From assembly GCA_030248065.1 (NCBI GenBank), contig JASAMV010007064.1:1-64000 (forward strand): a stretch of DNA of 64,000 nt, read 5' to 3'. This DNA comes from Rhynchonema sp. JSB1_4. Taxonomy: Eukaryota > Nematoda > Chromadorea > Monhysterida > Xyalidae. The notes below the pieces were generated by a model, which saw nothing but the letters and a program-made list of their open reading frames with translations, did not search any database and had not been told where the DNA came from. The stretch's first letter is position 1; each line of letters starts with the position of its first letter. The position numbers were made by a program, and so were the translations under genes. This document shows, one piece after another, positions 1 through 12,900 of this stretch.

Positions 1-734
1 GGGACGACAAAAAAGGTTCAGTTTTGGCCCGCTGAAATGCATGAAAGCTAACGCTTCTGCACCCACAAAAACATTTTCGAAACAAGAAGCACGCTATTTC
101 TCTCTCTGCCTGTGTGTTTGGCATCAAGCACTTGTTTTTCACTAATGCTCGTTTTCTGGCAGATTGTTGGCGGTCGAGTGTTAAATCTAGATGGCGCGCG
201 TTTGATATGCTCTTTCTCAAAAGCAAAACTGCAAATCCCTCACATTCATGTTATGAGAAGCGCGAAGACTACTACCATGTTGATTGAACGCACAAGGCAC
301 AAACATCGAAAAGGATGGGGCCGACTTCCAATTTTTGCGCCAGTCATGCGCAGTTTCTTCAAGAGCAGTGAAAATGCACATTAACGTCTCATGTCAGCCA
401 AACGCACATGAGTTGGCAAAAAAACCATACGTTTCTCCTGTGAAAAAAAGCATGCAACGAGACTGTAATGCCCTGGGAAAAAAATTTGCCAGCACTTATA
501 TTACGTTTCAACAGACAAGCGTTGCAATCTGGGTAAACTGAAAGCTCAGTTAAATTTCATGCACTGCCTGCTCAAACACCGAACGTGATAGTTCGATACG
601 ATGCAATCCGAGTTCTTGTCGGCGCGTGGACGCCGACACCACAAAACCATTTATTCCACCCACTTGCAATACCTATAACGGCAACCATAAATAGAAGTTT
701 GATCAGTATCAGAGCCATCAAAGTCATCAAACTG

Positions 735-1391
735 GCTTTACAATCTCCTTCCATGCCCGCCAGCAGACATTACGTGTGCTCCTACGTATTGTCAGCGCCA
801 AAGCCAATTGTCGATTTTTCAAAATGTGCATCCAGCTCCGTTGGTTCGGCCTTGCCTAGTTTCTCTTCGGTGAACTGAATGAAAATAAAACATTGCAATT
901 AAACAATTTGGGAATAAAAAATGAAGTTAAAAAATGAAGAAAGCATATGAGAGCAAGGCAGTCGACCGTATAATGGATAGCGCTGATACCACTATTTTCA
1001 ATGAAATTTGCCTTTCGCGCGCGTAAAAAATGCCGAAATTTCGCGCGCATTGTCGCATTTTATGTAATATTTAGTGTTAAAGCACCGAATTCTTCAACAG
1101 CACTAGATTAGAATCAGTTTTTTCGAAATGGAAGAAGCACTAGACAAAAATGACTTTTCGGTTCGGGCCCTCCCTGGTAAAAAGCTGGATCCGCCGCCAC
1201 CGCGCCACATCTTTCCGGTGGTGATTGAGCAAAAAGTCCGCAATTAAAGCAATACCATGCGTATACGCTTGGAACGAATCTTTCTGCATTTACCGACCGC
1301 ATCTGAATCCCAGAAATCTGACACGCACCTGAACAGCTCGGTTGAACGTGGCCGAAGCATAGTTCACCATTTTCTTGAAATTAAAGTCCAT
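735..1391 (-). pseudogene. Broken left-arm copy of endophilin-B exons 1 and 2
   Basis: The minus strand at 1329-1391 matches endophilin-B exon 1 (6940-7002) and encodes the same N-terminal helix with Asp changed to Tyr (KKMVNY rather than KKMVND). The partner of exon 2, about 735-874, begins in frame (FTEEKLGKAE) but then carries an inserted A in the GAAAA run and an in-frame TAG at the place where the intact copy reads DKTEEHT. Similarity falls to roughly two thirds from there into the next intron. No further exons can be checked because the window ends. It reads as a non-functional inverted duplicate of the gene at 6940. If the palindrome is an artefact, this is a low-quality copy of the same locus. 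Confidence 0.7.
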
Positions 1392-1828
1392 TGTCGCTGA
1401 ATTACGTGTGGTTCAGATGACAACAGAAGTCCAGCAATTCCACGACGTTGCTGTTTGTTGTGATAAAACGATTCGATGAAGATTATTTATGGAACGAATT
1501 GAATCTGCTTCGATGAAACGCGGCACAAGCTGCAGCAGATCAACTCTTCGATGCTTTGTCTGATCTGATATTGATTTTATCAATACCTCGAGACTGTGGC
1601 AAATTGATCACGGTTGAAAATCACGGAAGAATTTTATGTAACGCGCACAAAAAAGAGCAGCGCTGATGAATTTTAAGACGAAATTGCGACAAATTTCGGC
1701 TTTTTACAACGCCTCAGAGTATACTGGCCCGGCGTAAAGTACCGTTCTATATTTTCGTTAAACCGAGCAACCGGATATCGCATGCTCTCTCAGAATCAGG
1801 CCGTTCACAATAAAATGTCATTGTATAT

Positions 1829-2215
1829 AATCTGTGATCACAAAAACAACATTGAAACAGGATAAAACGTTAAAACTGTCACAATTAATTTTTAAAATTT
1901 TGTTTTCAGGAACAAACGCGAGCTTGTGCCGACTTACGCTCACCCTTTTGATCAGGCAATAGCAGAGCATTTCGTAGGGAATCCAACCAGCTCAACTGAC
2001 AAGCACCCACGTGAGAATATCTTTCACAACGTGTGATTTTTCAGCGCATTGTTTCTTGTCACGATGTCTGATGTGTTTGGTGGCATTTGCCTGATCAAAA
2101 GGGAGAGCATAAGTCATCACAAGCTCGCGTTTGTTCCTGAAAACAAAATTTTAAAAATCAATTGTGACAGTTTTACCGTATTTTATCTGGTTTGATCGAT
2201 GTTCTTGTAATCATT
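1829..2215. repeat. Nested foldback element, left-arm copy
   Basis: Mirror copy of the element at 6117-6502. Its two ends are inverted copies of each other (AGGAACAAACGCGAGCTTGT near 1911, its reverse complement near 2120), flanked by A/T-rich stretches that also pair (ACTGTCACAATTAATTTTTA type). It has no coding potential. Confidence 0.7.
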
Positions 2216-2689
2216 GAACGTATATAGTCAAATTTCATAGTAAAAAAAACAAGCATGAGATATACGGTTTCCCCCTTTAACAAAACCGTTTTTCGAAAAA
2301 AAACATTTCTGTTTCAAATACTTTTCCAGTACTTAAGGTGGTCCGGTCGAAAAAGTAAGCTGTTTGGGGTACAAAATATGTGCACTGCACTTGACAGTTA
2401 GGCTTAGGACTTGGCACTGCTTGGATACTCGGGACCAGTGTAGTGGTAGGCAAATGGTTGCAAGGTACCCTGGGGGGTGGATCCAGATGGTTGCAAGGTA
2501 CCCCCTTTTTTTAGTCAGGGGGGAACAAAAATTTTTATGTCTAAATTTTGATGAAAATGTGCTCTAAAACGCCAATTTCGCGCGCAGCGCGCGATTTTTC
2601 GCCTTTTTGGAGTGAAAAATATCGATTTTGTACCATTTTGAGCCAAAATAGCAACCTACTGTACCAGCCGGGGGCGGCTACCTGCCTAC

Positions 2690-3770
2690 TGTACCAGGAT
2701 GGCGCGTCAATCTACCTACCTACTTACTGTACCTAAGGGGGCCCCAAGAGCCAAAAAATCGGGCCGGGCCGGAGATTTGGAGGTTCGGGCCGGGCCGGGC
2801 CGGAGATTTGGGGGTTCGGGTCGGGCCGGGCCGGGCCGGCCAAACCCGGCCCGATTGCGACCTCTGGTTTGGAGTGAAAAGTACCAATTTTATATACCAT
2901 TTTGAGCCAAAAATCGCAACTCACTGTTCTAGCCGCCGGGCGGCGACCTACCTAGTGTACCAGGATGGAGCGTCAACCTACGTACCTACTGTCCCTGGGG
3001 GGACCCCCCACCCCCTGCAACACCATTGTTTTAAACTACTAGGCATGGGGGCAATACCCAGTACCAGGTATTGGGTGCCGGTATTGGGTATTGGGTGTGG
3101 GCCTGGTATTGGGTATTGGATTGGGTCTTTTCCAGGTATTGGGTGCCACCCAGCCAATACCCCTGTTTTGCCCTATTTTTCTCCTCCAGAGCCCTGAAAT
3201 GGTGAAAATTTTTCAATTTTTAGCCTTTGAAATCGCTTTTTTTAGCTTCAATGTTGAGAAGAATGAGAAATTCAGTCATATTTTACTTAGTATTCGATCA
3301 AAAACCCAAAACAGGCCCATTTTTAAAAAAAGTTTGGAATTTTTGGGCACTGGGTCGGTATTGGGTATTGGGCAGAGGTCGCAATCGGGCCGGGTTTGGC
3401 CGGCCCGGCCCGGCCCGAGCCCCCAAATCTCCGGCCCGGCCCGACCCGTACCCCCAAATCTGCGGCCCGGCCCGGCCCGAACACCCAAATCTCCGGCCCG
3501 GCCCGAATTTTTGGCTCAGATTTTAACCCAATTTTTGCCATAATTTTTGCGATTTTTGAATCTATTTTTTTGGCTGAAAATTCATTGTTTTCCATGAAAA
3601 AGTCGCCAGATAGACAATACCAATGGTGTGGCTGGGGGGTGGGGGTCCCCCCTTGGTACAGCAGGTAGGTAAGGTAGATGACGCGCCATCCTGGTACAGT
3701 AGGTAAAACCCCCCCAACCCCCCCCCCCCCCCCCCCACCCCCCCCCCCCCCGCGCCGCCCCCCGGCTGGC
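2690..3770. repeat. GC-rich minisatellite and TATTGGG repeats, left arm
   Basis: Tandem units made of CCCAAATCTCCGGCCCGGCC and close variants occur at about 2757-2850 and 3392-3512. TATTGGG-type short repeats occupy 3056-3150 and 3355-3375. CTACCTACTGTACCAG-type blocks recur, some inverted (2690 against 3655-3705). GC content is far above the surrounding DNA. Reading frames here are repetitive Gly/Pro/Arg strings and not genes. The same blocks appear inverted at 4600-5640. Confidence 0.85.
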
Positions 3771-3783
3771 ACAGTAGGCTTGC

Positions 3784-4148
3784 TATTTTAAAGGCTAGAG
3801 ACAAGCCCCACCCCCCAAAAAGCGACCAAGACGAGAGCCGAGCTCACCACCCAAAGCGAGCACAGACCCCAAACGAGCAGACAGGAATGAATGATCCCCC
3901 CCCCCCCAACATCAACCATGAGCGCCCGCCCGCCGAGCCGCCCCCCCCCCGGCTGCCCCTCCCCATAAAGTGCCCCGCCCCACCCCCCCCACCTCCCGAT
4001 CGCCCCACCGCCCAACCAGCCCCCGAGCCGACCTATAGCATAATCAACCGAACAACGTCCCTAGCGCAGAGACCCCTCAGAGTCCCCAACCAGAAACAGC
4101 AAGCAATACACAAAACAACAAACCAACGAACCCACCCAAAACAAAACC
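3784..4148. other. Left-arm-only C/A-rich low-complexity insertion
   Basis: This stretch has no partner in the right arm. The + strand is strongly depleted of G and T and contains several runs of 7-14 C, next to a C-run tract at about 3710-3755. Nothing in it resembles a gene or known repeat. It may be a real C-rich insertion or degraded sequence where the polymerase or basecaller failed near the palindrome centre. Confidence 0.6.
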
Positions 4149-4599
4149 CACCCCCCCCTGGCTCAAAATGGTATCAAATCGATATTTTTCACTCCAAATA
4201 ATCGAAAAATCGCGCGCTGCGCGCGAAATGAGGGTTTTAGAGTGCATTTTCATCTAAATTTAGACATGAAAAATTTTGTTCCCCCCAAGCTCGGCCGGTA
4301 CAGTAGGTAGGTTGATTGCAGGCCTTTCTGGTGGTCAGTAGGTTGATTGCACGCCTGGGTAGCCACACCACTGGACAGATTACTTACTTGCTGAAGGGGG
4401 AGATAGCGGACCCTCCTTTTTTTCGAAACACCCGGAAGGGAGCCCCCCCCCGTAGTACAGGCGAACAAAATTTTTCATGTCTAAATTTAGATGAAAATGC
4501 ACTCCTAAAACCCTCATTCGGCGCGCGCAGCGCGCGATTTTTCGATTATTTGGAGTGAAAAATATCGATTAATACCATTTTGAGCCAAAAATAGCAACC

Positions 4600-5640
4600 T
4601 ACTGTGCCAGCCGGGGGCGGCGACCTATCTGTACCAGGATGGCGCGTCATCTACCGTACCTACCACCTGTACCTAGGGAGGACCCCCCCGCCCCGGCCAC
4701 ACCATTGGTATTGTCTATCTGGCGACTTTTTCATGGAAAACAATGAATTTTCAGCCAAAAAAATAGATTCAAAAATCGCAAAAATTATGGCAAAAATTGG
4801 GTTAAAATCTGAGCCAAAAATTCGGGCCGGGCCGGAGATTTGGGTGTTCGGGCCGGGCCGGGCCGCAGATTTGGGGGTACGGGTCGGGCCGGGCCGGAGA
4901 TTTGGGGGCTCGGGCCGGGCCGGGCCGGCCAAACCCGGCCCGATTGCGACCTCTGCCCAATACCCAATACCGACCCAGTGCCCAAAAATTCCAAACTTTT
5001 TTTAAAAATGGGCCTGTTTTGGGTTTTTGATCGAATACTAAGTAAAATATGACTGAATTTCTCATTCTTCTTAACATTGCAGCTAAGAAAAGCGATTTCA
5101 AAGGCTAAAAAATTGAAAATTTTTCACCATTTCAGGGCTCTGGAGGAGAAAAATAGGGCAAAACAGGGGTATTGGCTGGGTGGCACCCAATACCTGGAAA
5201 AGACCCAATCCAATACCCAATACCAGGCCCACACCCAATACCCAATACCGGCACCCAATACCTGGTACTGGGTATTGCCCCCATGCCTAGTAGTTTAAAA
5301 CAATGGTGTTGCAGGGGGTGGGGGGTCCCCCCAGGGACAGTAGGTACGTAGGTTGACGCTCCATCCTGGTACACTAGGTAGGTCGCCGCCCGGCGGCTAG
5401 AACAGTGAGTTGCGATTTTTGGCTCAAAATGGTATATAAAATTGGTACTTTTCACTCCAAACCAGAGGTCGCAATCGGGCCGGGTTTGGCCGGCCCGGCC
5501 CGGCCCGACCCGAACCCCCAAATCTCCGGCCCGGCCCGGCCCGAACCTCCAAATCTCCGGCCCGGCCCGATTTTTTGGCTCTTGGGGCCCCCTTAGGTAC
5601 AGTAAGTAGGTAGGTAGATTGACGCGCCATCCTGGTACAG
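4600..5640. repeat. GC-rich minisatellite and TATTGGG repeats, right arm
   Basis: Inverted counterpart of the repeats at 2690-3770. Tandem GGCCGGGCCGGAGATTTGGG units lie at about 4822-4942 and 5475-5575, and CCCAATAC-type repeats at about 4955-4980 and 5185-5285. The limits of the foldback core are marked by the matching AAGGTGGTCCGGTCGAAAAA near 2336 and its reverse complement near 5975. Confidence 0.85.
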
Positions 5641-6116
5641 TCGGCAGGTAGCCGCCCCCGGCTGGTACAGTAGGTTGCTATTTTGGCTCAAAATGGTACA
5701 AAATCGATATTTTTCACTCCAAAAAGGCGAAAAATCGCGCGCTGCGCGCGAAATTGGCGTTTTAGAGCACATTTTCATCAAAATTTAGACATAAAAATTT
5801 TTGTTCCCCCCTGACTAAAAAAAGGGGGTACCTTGCAACCATCTGGATCCACCCCCCAGGGTACCTTGCAACCATTTGCCTACCACTACACTGGTCCCGA
5901 GTATCCAAGCAGTGCCAAGTCCTAAGCCTAACTGTCAAGTGCAGTGCACATATTTTGTACCCCAAACAGCTTACTTTTTCGACCGGACCACCTTAAGTAC
6001 TGGAAAAGTATTTGAAACAGAAATGTTTTTTTTTCGAAAAACGGTTTTGTTAAAGGGGGAAACCGTATATCTCATGCTTGTTTTTTTTACTATGAAATTT
6101 GACTATATACGTTCAA

Positions 6117-6502
6117 TGATTACAAGAACATCGATCAAACCAGATAAAACACGGTAAAACTGTCACAATTAATTTTTAAAATTTTGTTTTCAGGAACAAA
6201 CGCGAGCTTGTGACGACTTACGCTCGCCCTTTTGATCAGGCAAATGCTACCAAACACAGCAGACATCGTGACAAGAAACAATGCGCTGAAAAATCACACG
6301 TTGTGAAATATTTCGCACGTGGGTGTTGGCAGTTGAGCTGGTTGGATTCCCTACTAAATGCTCTGCTATTGCCTGATCAAAAGGGTGAGCGTAAGTCGGC
6401 ACAAGCTCGCGTTTGTTCCTGAAAACAAAATTTTAAAAATTAATTGTGACAGTTTTAACGTGTTTTATCCCGTTTCAATGTTGTTTTTGTGATCACAGAT
6501 TA
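6117..6502. repeat. Nested foldback element, right-arm copy
   Basis: Imperfect inverted repeats of about 125 bases face each other across a loop of about 120 bases (6243-6365). Key paired parts are GATAAAACACGGTAAAACTG on the left and its near-complement around 6470, and AGGAACAAACGCGAGCTTGT with its complement at 6395-6420. No open frame of interest. It lies upstream of endophilin-B exon 1 and is mirrored in the left arm. Confidence 0.75.
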
Positions 6503-6939
6503 TATACAATGACATTTTATTGTGAACGGCCTGATTCTGAGAGCATGCGATATCCGGTTGCTCGGTTTAACGAAAAATATAGAACGGTACTTTACGCCGG
6601 GCCAGTATACTCAGAGGCGTTGTAAAAAGCCGAAATTTGTCGCAATTTCGTCTTAAAATTGATCAGTGCTGCTCTTTTTTGTGCGCGTTACACAAAATTC
6701 TTCTGGTGATTTTCAACCGTGATCAATTTGCCACAGTCTCGAGGTATTGATAAAATCAATATCAGATCAGACAAAGCATCGAAGAGTTGATCTGCTGCAG
6801 CTTGTGCCGCGTTTCATCGAAGCAGATTCAATTCGTTCCATAAATAATCTTCATCGAATCGTTTTATCACAACAAACAGCAACGTCGTGGAATTGCTGGA
6901 CTTCTGTTGTCATCCGTAATCACACGTAATTCAGCGACA

Positions 6940-9900
6940 ATGGACTTTAATTTCAAGAAAATGGTGAACGATGCTTCGGCCACGTTCAACCGAGCTGTTC
7001 AGGTGCGTGTCAGATTTCTGGGATTCAGATGCGGTCGGTAAATGCAGAAAATTTGTTCCAAGCGTATACGCATGGTATTGCTTTATTTGTGCACTTTTTG
7101 CTCAATCACCACCTGAAAGATGTGGCGCGGTGGCGGCGGATCCAGCTTTTGACCAAGGGAGGGCCCGAACCCAAAAGTCATTTTTGTCTAGTGCTTCTTC
7201 CATTTCGAAAACTCATTTTAATCTAGTGCTTGTTTAGAATTCCGCGCTTTTTACACCAAATATTACACAAAATGTGACAATGCGCGCGAAATTTCGGCAT
7301 TTTTTACGCGCGCGAAAGGCAAATTTCATTGAAAATAGTGGTATCAGCGCTATCCATTATACGCTCGACTGCCTTGCTCTCATATGCTTTCTTCATTTTT
7401 TTAACTTCATTTTTTATTTCGAATTTCTAATTGCAACGTTTGATTTTCATTTCAGTTCACCGAAGAGAAACTTGGCAAGGCCGAACGAACGGAGCTGGAT
7501 GCACATTTTGAAAATCTATTGGCTCGTGCTGACAAGACCGAGGAGCACACCAGAAATCTGCTGGCGTGCATGGAAGGATATTTACAGCCAAATCCCAGTG
7601 AGTTTTCGACTGCTCTCTGCAATATTATCAAACTTCATCCACCGTTGCTTGTTATAGGTATTGCAAGTGGGTGGAATAAATGGTTTTGTGGTGTTGTGTT
7701 CACGCGCCCACAAGAACTCGGATTTGCATTCGTATTGAACTATCACGTTCGGTGTTTGAGCAGGCAGTGCATGAAATTTAACTGAGCTTTCAGTTTCACC
7801 CAGATTGACGCTTGTCTGTTGAAACGTAATATAAGTGCTGGCAAATTTTTTTATCCCAGGGCATTACAGTCTCGTTGCATGCTTTTTTTCACAGGAGAAA
7901 CGTATGGTTTTTTTGCCAACTCATGTGCGTTTGATTGACATGAGACGTTAATGTGCATTTTCACTGCTCTTGAAGAAACTGCGCATGACTGGCGCAAAAA
8001 TTGGAAGTCGGCCCCATCCTTTTCGATGTTTGTGCCTTGTGCGTTCAATCAACATGGTAGTAGTCTTCGCGCTTCTCATAACATGAATGTGAGGGATTTG
8101 CAGTTTTGCTTTTGAGAAAGAGCATATCAAACGCGCGCCATCTAGATTTAACACTCGACCGCCAACAATCTGCCAGAAAACGAGCATTAGTGAAAAACAA
8201 GTGCTTGATGCCAAACACACAGGCAGAGAGAGAAATAGCGTGCTTCTTGTTTCGAAAATGTTTTTGTGGGTGCAGAAGCGTTAGCTTTCATGCATTTCAG
8301 CGGGCCAAAACTGAACCTTTTTTGTCGTCCCTCGTGTGGTCGTGTGCGTGTGACGCTCGTAAATTCAATTTTTATTTCTGTCCGATGCCAGCGGCGGCGA
8401 CCCGGCTGCTGTCTGTCCCAGAGCACTCGCTTGTCCGGGGGCACACACGAACTAATTTTTATTCATTTTTCTGGCCCGAACACTTGTTCCTTTATGCGCT
8501 TCTTGGGTACCATTCAGTGATCATGCAAGACTGGTCACGTTTGAGCAATGGCTTTGACTGAGTGAACCTAATGAACTGGTGTGTTGTATGGTGAATGGCT
8601 TATGCATGCTCGCAGTTCGTGAACTCGCTCGCGACACTCAAAGATCAAACATAAACGGCTGGGACTGCTGCCTTGTTATTTTGCCTGCCGGCAGGGGGCA
8701 GGGCATCAGCCAGGCCAAACTGGCTTGTACAACAGCTATGTAGCTGCTGGCCACCTGGCCACCACTGCAGGCGTTCTCCAACAATTTAGTTGAACCAACA
8801 CGTGAGAACTTATGGACAGATGAAGCATAGAGTAAAGAATATGCAGTAAACTTGTGACTTTCATTCACCCTGAGAGGCGTTTGGTTCGGCTCGAGATTGC
8901 CATGCGCCATGAAGTGTCCGTCGGAAATGATGAATCAGTGTGCTTATCCTGCCTGCCCTGCCAATCAGGCAAACCGTATGACGTCCTTGTAAGATGATGT
9001 AATGTTCAATCCTTTGGTGCTTGCATCCTGCAGTCAGTTTCAGTCAGCATGCAGTCTGCGTGACGTCAACGAGACGCGATGCCTGTGTTTGACTGCAGAA
9101 CAGGCGAGAAAATACGTCGTTTCTGTCTGTCAGCTGGATATATAGGGTGTTGGGTGCCAAATGCGGCCATATTGCACATGATTGGTGGTAACGATTGGAG
9201 AACTCAACTGTGCTGCTGGTACTCGTGAAAGTTCTGGACACTGCCCGACCCCAAACTTGCACCCAGTCAGTCCCCAGACTGAGTGATAGGGAAGTTGCAC
9301 TTTGGTTGGGCGGACGTCCCAAAAAAAGGAACTCCGAAATACTTCTGCCGCTCCGATAGCTTTTATTCGAGAAACGTCGTCCCGGATTTCGGCTGAATTT
9401 TAGTAACTGATGCTGGCAAGTCTTACAACACTTTAAGGTTGCATTGATATTGTACGAACCGTTTCTTTACATGCAACATTGCTGGCGTGTGCTGTGCGTT
9501 GCTCATGCTGTTCACTCCCAGCTTGACAAATCAGGCGAATCGTGTCCAATAACTCTGCCTCCTCTGACCCACTAAGGTGCGCGCACGTACGCGTGGGTGC
9601 GCGGCCACGCAGTTCTTATCGATTTCTGGCTACTTGGGCTGCGCCGTTTCTGGGTTTGGTTCGCATTTGAGCTGGCTGGTTCTCTGAATGACTGCGTCTG
9701 TGACACGTGCATACAAGTTCAGCTGTAGGCGTGCAGTTGGTGGCACAAGTGCAGTACAATACAAGCACACACATATGTACATGTATGTACACACGAGAGC
9801 AGCCAGCGCGAGAGCACTCATTTTGCATATCGAGGGACTCACTGTGTCATGTGCCCATTGATGGCGCACTTTTGGTCCGGTCGGCTGCTATACGGCTCGT

Positions 9901-12900
9901 GTACGTATGTTATTTGTGTTCGGCTAATTCACGCAGATTAGGCCCCAGCACTCACTTCACTCACATACATACAAATAATGCACATGGCTTAGCTGTACAA
10001 AAATACGTGTCTGTCGGGCATTACGACGACGATGCCTGCGGTCGCCGGCTGCTTTTTACGACTTTGTTTCGAGCTTTCCGAGCGTAAAAAGAGGGACCGG
10101 CACCCATTATCGCAGATGATCACTGAACATAAACACAAGATATATGCCGGGTAAAATATGGATAGTATAATTTACGTGCAAAACAAGGCGGAAATAAGTT
10201 CGATGCCGGGTATGATGGTTTGTGACGCGAAAATGCATGGACCAGGGGTTGTGTAAGAGTAAGAGCCCACAGCCACAGTGATCATATCATTCCTACCCCC
10301 ACACCGTTCAATCAATGTTGTTGGTTGGATTGTTGGATGATAAACAGTCCATCTGGCGACTAACCTTGGTTTGGAAAGCTCAGTCGCTTTTGTTTTTTTT
10401 TCATTTGTTTTGATCGCATTTCGAAAAAAGCGCGGAACCGACGACTGTGCTAATAAATAGCCAAAACAGGTTGTTTGTTGTCAGGTTTCGGTGCTTTGAC
10501 GTTTGACTGATGTGGCGCACAAGCAGTCAGCTATTTATGCATATACGTGACGCATGCGCATGGAACTACAGCGTGACCGTGGAGACTGGAGTACCTTTTG
10601 ATTGGGGGCGCTTGACGAAACTGTATTTTTGTGTCACACTATCAACAGGTTGTGATGTTCAGTTGTGTGTTCCGAGTGAGCGAGTGTGTGATGGATAGAT
10701 TGCTGCTTCTTGACTGACTGTGCCAGGTGGGGAACAAGCGTTTGCACGCGGAAAAATGGGGATGCATATTTCATGAACCGAAGACCTGAAATATGCAGGT
10801 GCAGGCGGGAACGTAAGTTCTTGTCACGCTGCAAATGTGATTCGTGTTTATATTTATTGGAAGGCTGCTGCTTGTGAACAACACTCAGGGATTTGTCGGT
10901 CTGTTGTCGTAAATAATTTGTAACCACTAGGTGGCTCAGTTTTATGATGCTGAAGCTTACGCTGAACTCATTTCCCAGTTCAAAGATTGGAAACCTACGC
11001 CACGTCAGGTAAATGGTAACAAAAGCCACTGTAAATGAAGTATGCAGTTGTTTTTTGAATGAATTCGGTAACGGTAATATAATTGGTGATGGAAAAACTG
11101 GTGGAGTGGAGAGACATGATCCTGCATGATAAACTTAATGGATATGTAACAAAAAAAACAAACATATAATTTTGTGTCAAAGGAATAAAACCATTTTCCT
11201 TGCAGCGGTTCGCATGGAAGAGTTCTTCTACGACAAGTTGGAGCTGCGCAAGGATCATCGTATGAACAATTTGGAATATTTGGGGCAAGCCATGACCGAC
11301 TCTGGCAATGAATTCGGACCCGGCACTCCATACGGTTACTGCTGGTTGTACTGTTGACTCAGGCTCTCATAATAGGTCCTGTCGCGTTTATGGGTACTAT
11401 TTTTTGGAACACTATTTTCACTAAAGATATTTGCATTCCAGAATTTGACAATGCTCGAATGTTGTATATATCTGTCAAACCAAGCGCTAAATGTGGCGTG
11501 TAACGGTTATTGGCAGCAGAAAAGTTTGATTGAATGTCCCAAAAATAGGTATAACACAACGAAAAGTCGGTGTTTTTCAATGACTTTCATACATGCGCTG
11601 GTACATCATGTCCAGTTGGTAGTCCCAGACTGATCAAAATCTGCGCCGATTGCTGAAAAAGGCTGTTTTGTTGGACAGGCGCCGCGCTGTTGAAAGTGGG
11701 CGCGACCCAATACAAACTCGGGGCAACGGAACGCGAGCTGATCAGTTCATGTGCTGCTAACTCACTGACACCAATTAAACGATTTCTCGAGGGAGATATG
11801 AAGACAATCGCGGTCGGTAATGTGCTTGATGTCACAATTTTCAGAATATTGATGTGGGGCGTCGGACGGTGCATGAGCACAAGCCAGCTTCAGTGATAGC
11901 GTGAATCGGGCTGTTATTATAGACTCGACACTGACGTCATCTTCGCTACGTGTGCATTACATGCCTCACAGAGATCTTCTGATAGTTCGTTTTTTGCGAA
12001 TTCGACGTTTAGTGTCAAAGAGCTCTGATTTTTAGCGCGAACGCAAAACGCTGATGAACAAACGCCTGGATCTGGACGCATGCAAGAACCGATTACGAAA
12101 AGCCAAATCACTTGAGAATCAGGCAAATGTGCGTTTGGTTTCCTTTGCGTGCTTTGCATTTATTATGTTTTGCAGTTTTTCTGCACTCGCCATTCGCTGG
12201 ATTTCCAGTTTTCCTCCATTTTTCATTAACATTCAATGATTCAGGTGGACCCTCAGCAAAAAGGCGTAATTACAGTTGAGCAGGTGATTAAAGGAGTGTT
12301 GTTGTTGTTGTCGTGGTATTATTTGATCTTGTTGTTGTGCACTGAGTGGTGTTGTATGATGGTTCCCTATCGAGCAAGATCGGAAACTGGCGGCTCGAAA
12401 CAAAATCTCCAGTTCTTTTCCAGTCTTATGCATCCATATTTTCCTCTTCTGCCTGACTCTGTTTCCGATCTCGATCTTTTCTAGTTTCGTACGGCAAGCT
12501 GAAAACATTTTATTTTATTATTTAGGCCGAGGCCGACCTTCGTGTGGCGCAGTCAGAATTCGACAAACAAGCCGAAATACTCAAACTATTGCTCGAGGGC
12601 ATTCAAACAGCGCATGTATGTTCTTTTTCTGTTTTTTACCTGCTTGTTTTTTTGACAATCCTGGCCCCTCAGCCAAAGTACTGTAAAAGTTTTCCATGAA
12701 TTCCCGTTTTCTGAACCTAACAAAATCTTATTTATTTGCAGAATAACCACCTGAAATGTCTGCGTGACTTTGTCGAGGCGCAGATGACCTTCTACGCGCA
12801 GGCACACCAAATCATGGCCGAATTACAACGCGAACTGTCGGGGTAAGCGGCCTGGCCAACCATAATCATCGGCTTCGCGTAATTATTGGCATATATTGTC

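Larger units (their letters stand above)
1..8331. repeat. Giant inverted repeat (palindrome), arms about 3.8-4.3 kb
   Basis: The first bases of the window reappear as reverse complement ending near 8331, and paired landmarks keep a coordinate sum of about 8328-8332 over most of the arms (1329-1391 pairs with 6940-7002; 2364-2567 with 5762-5965). About 365 bases at 3784-4148 exist only in the left arm. Inside that, the symmetry continues (4150-4290 against 4440-4590) about a centre near 4370. The window begins inside the left arm, so the palindrome may be longer than seen. Most stretches are nearly identical, but about 560-830 differs strongly from its partner. A true segmental inversion-duplication and a fold-back assembly or sequencing artefact both remain possible. 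Confidence 0.95.

Noticed and set aside
572..754. Frame on the minus strand with a hydrophobic stretch
   Set aside because: It overlaps the decayed copy of endophilin exon 2 and the following intron, so it is a by-product of the frameshift.
2364..5965. Many open frames of Gly/Pro/Arg-rich proteins on both strands of the palindrome core
   Set aside because: They are translations of GGCCCGG and TATTGGG tandem repeats, mirrored in both arms, with no conserved domain.
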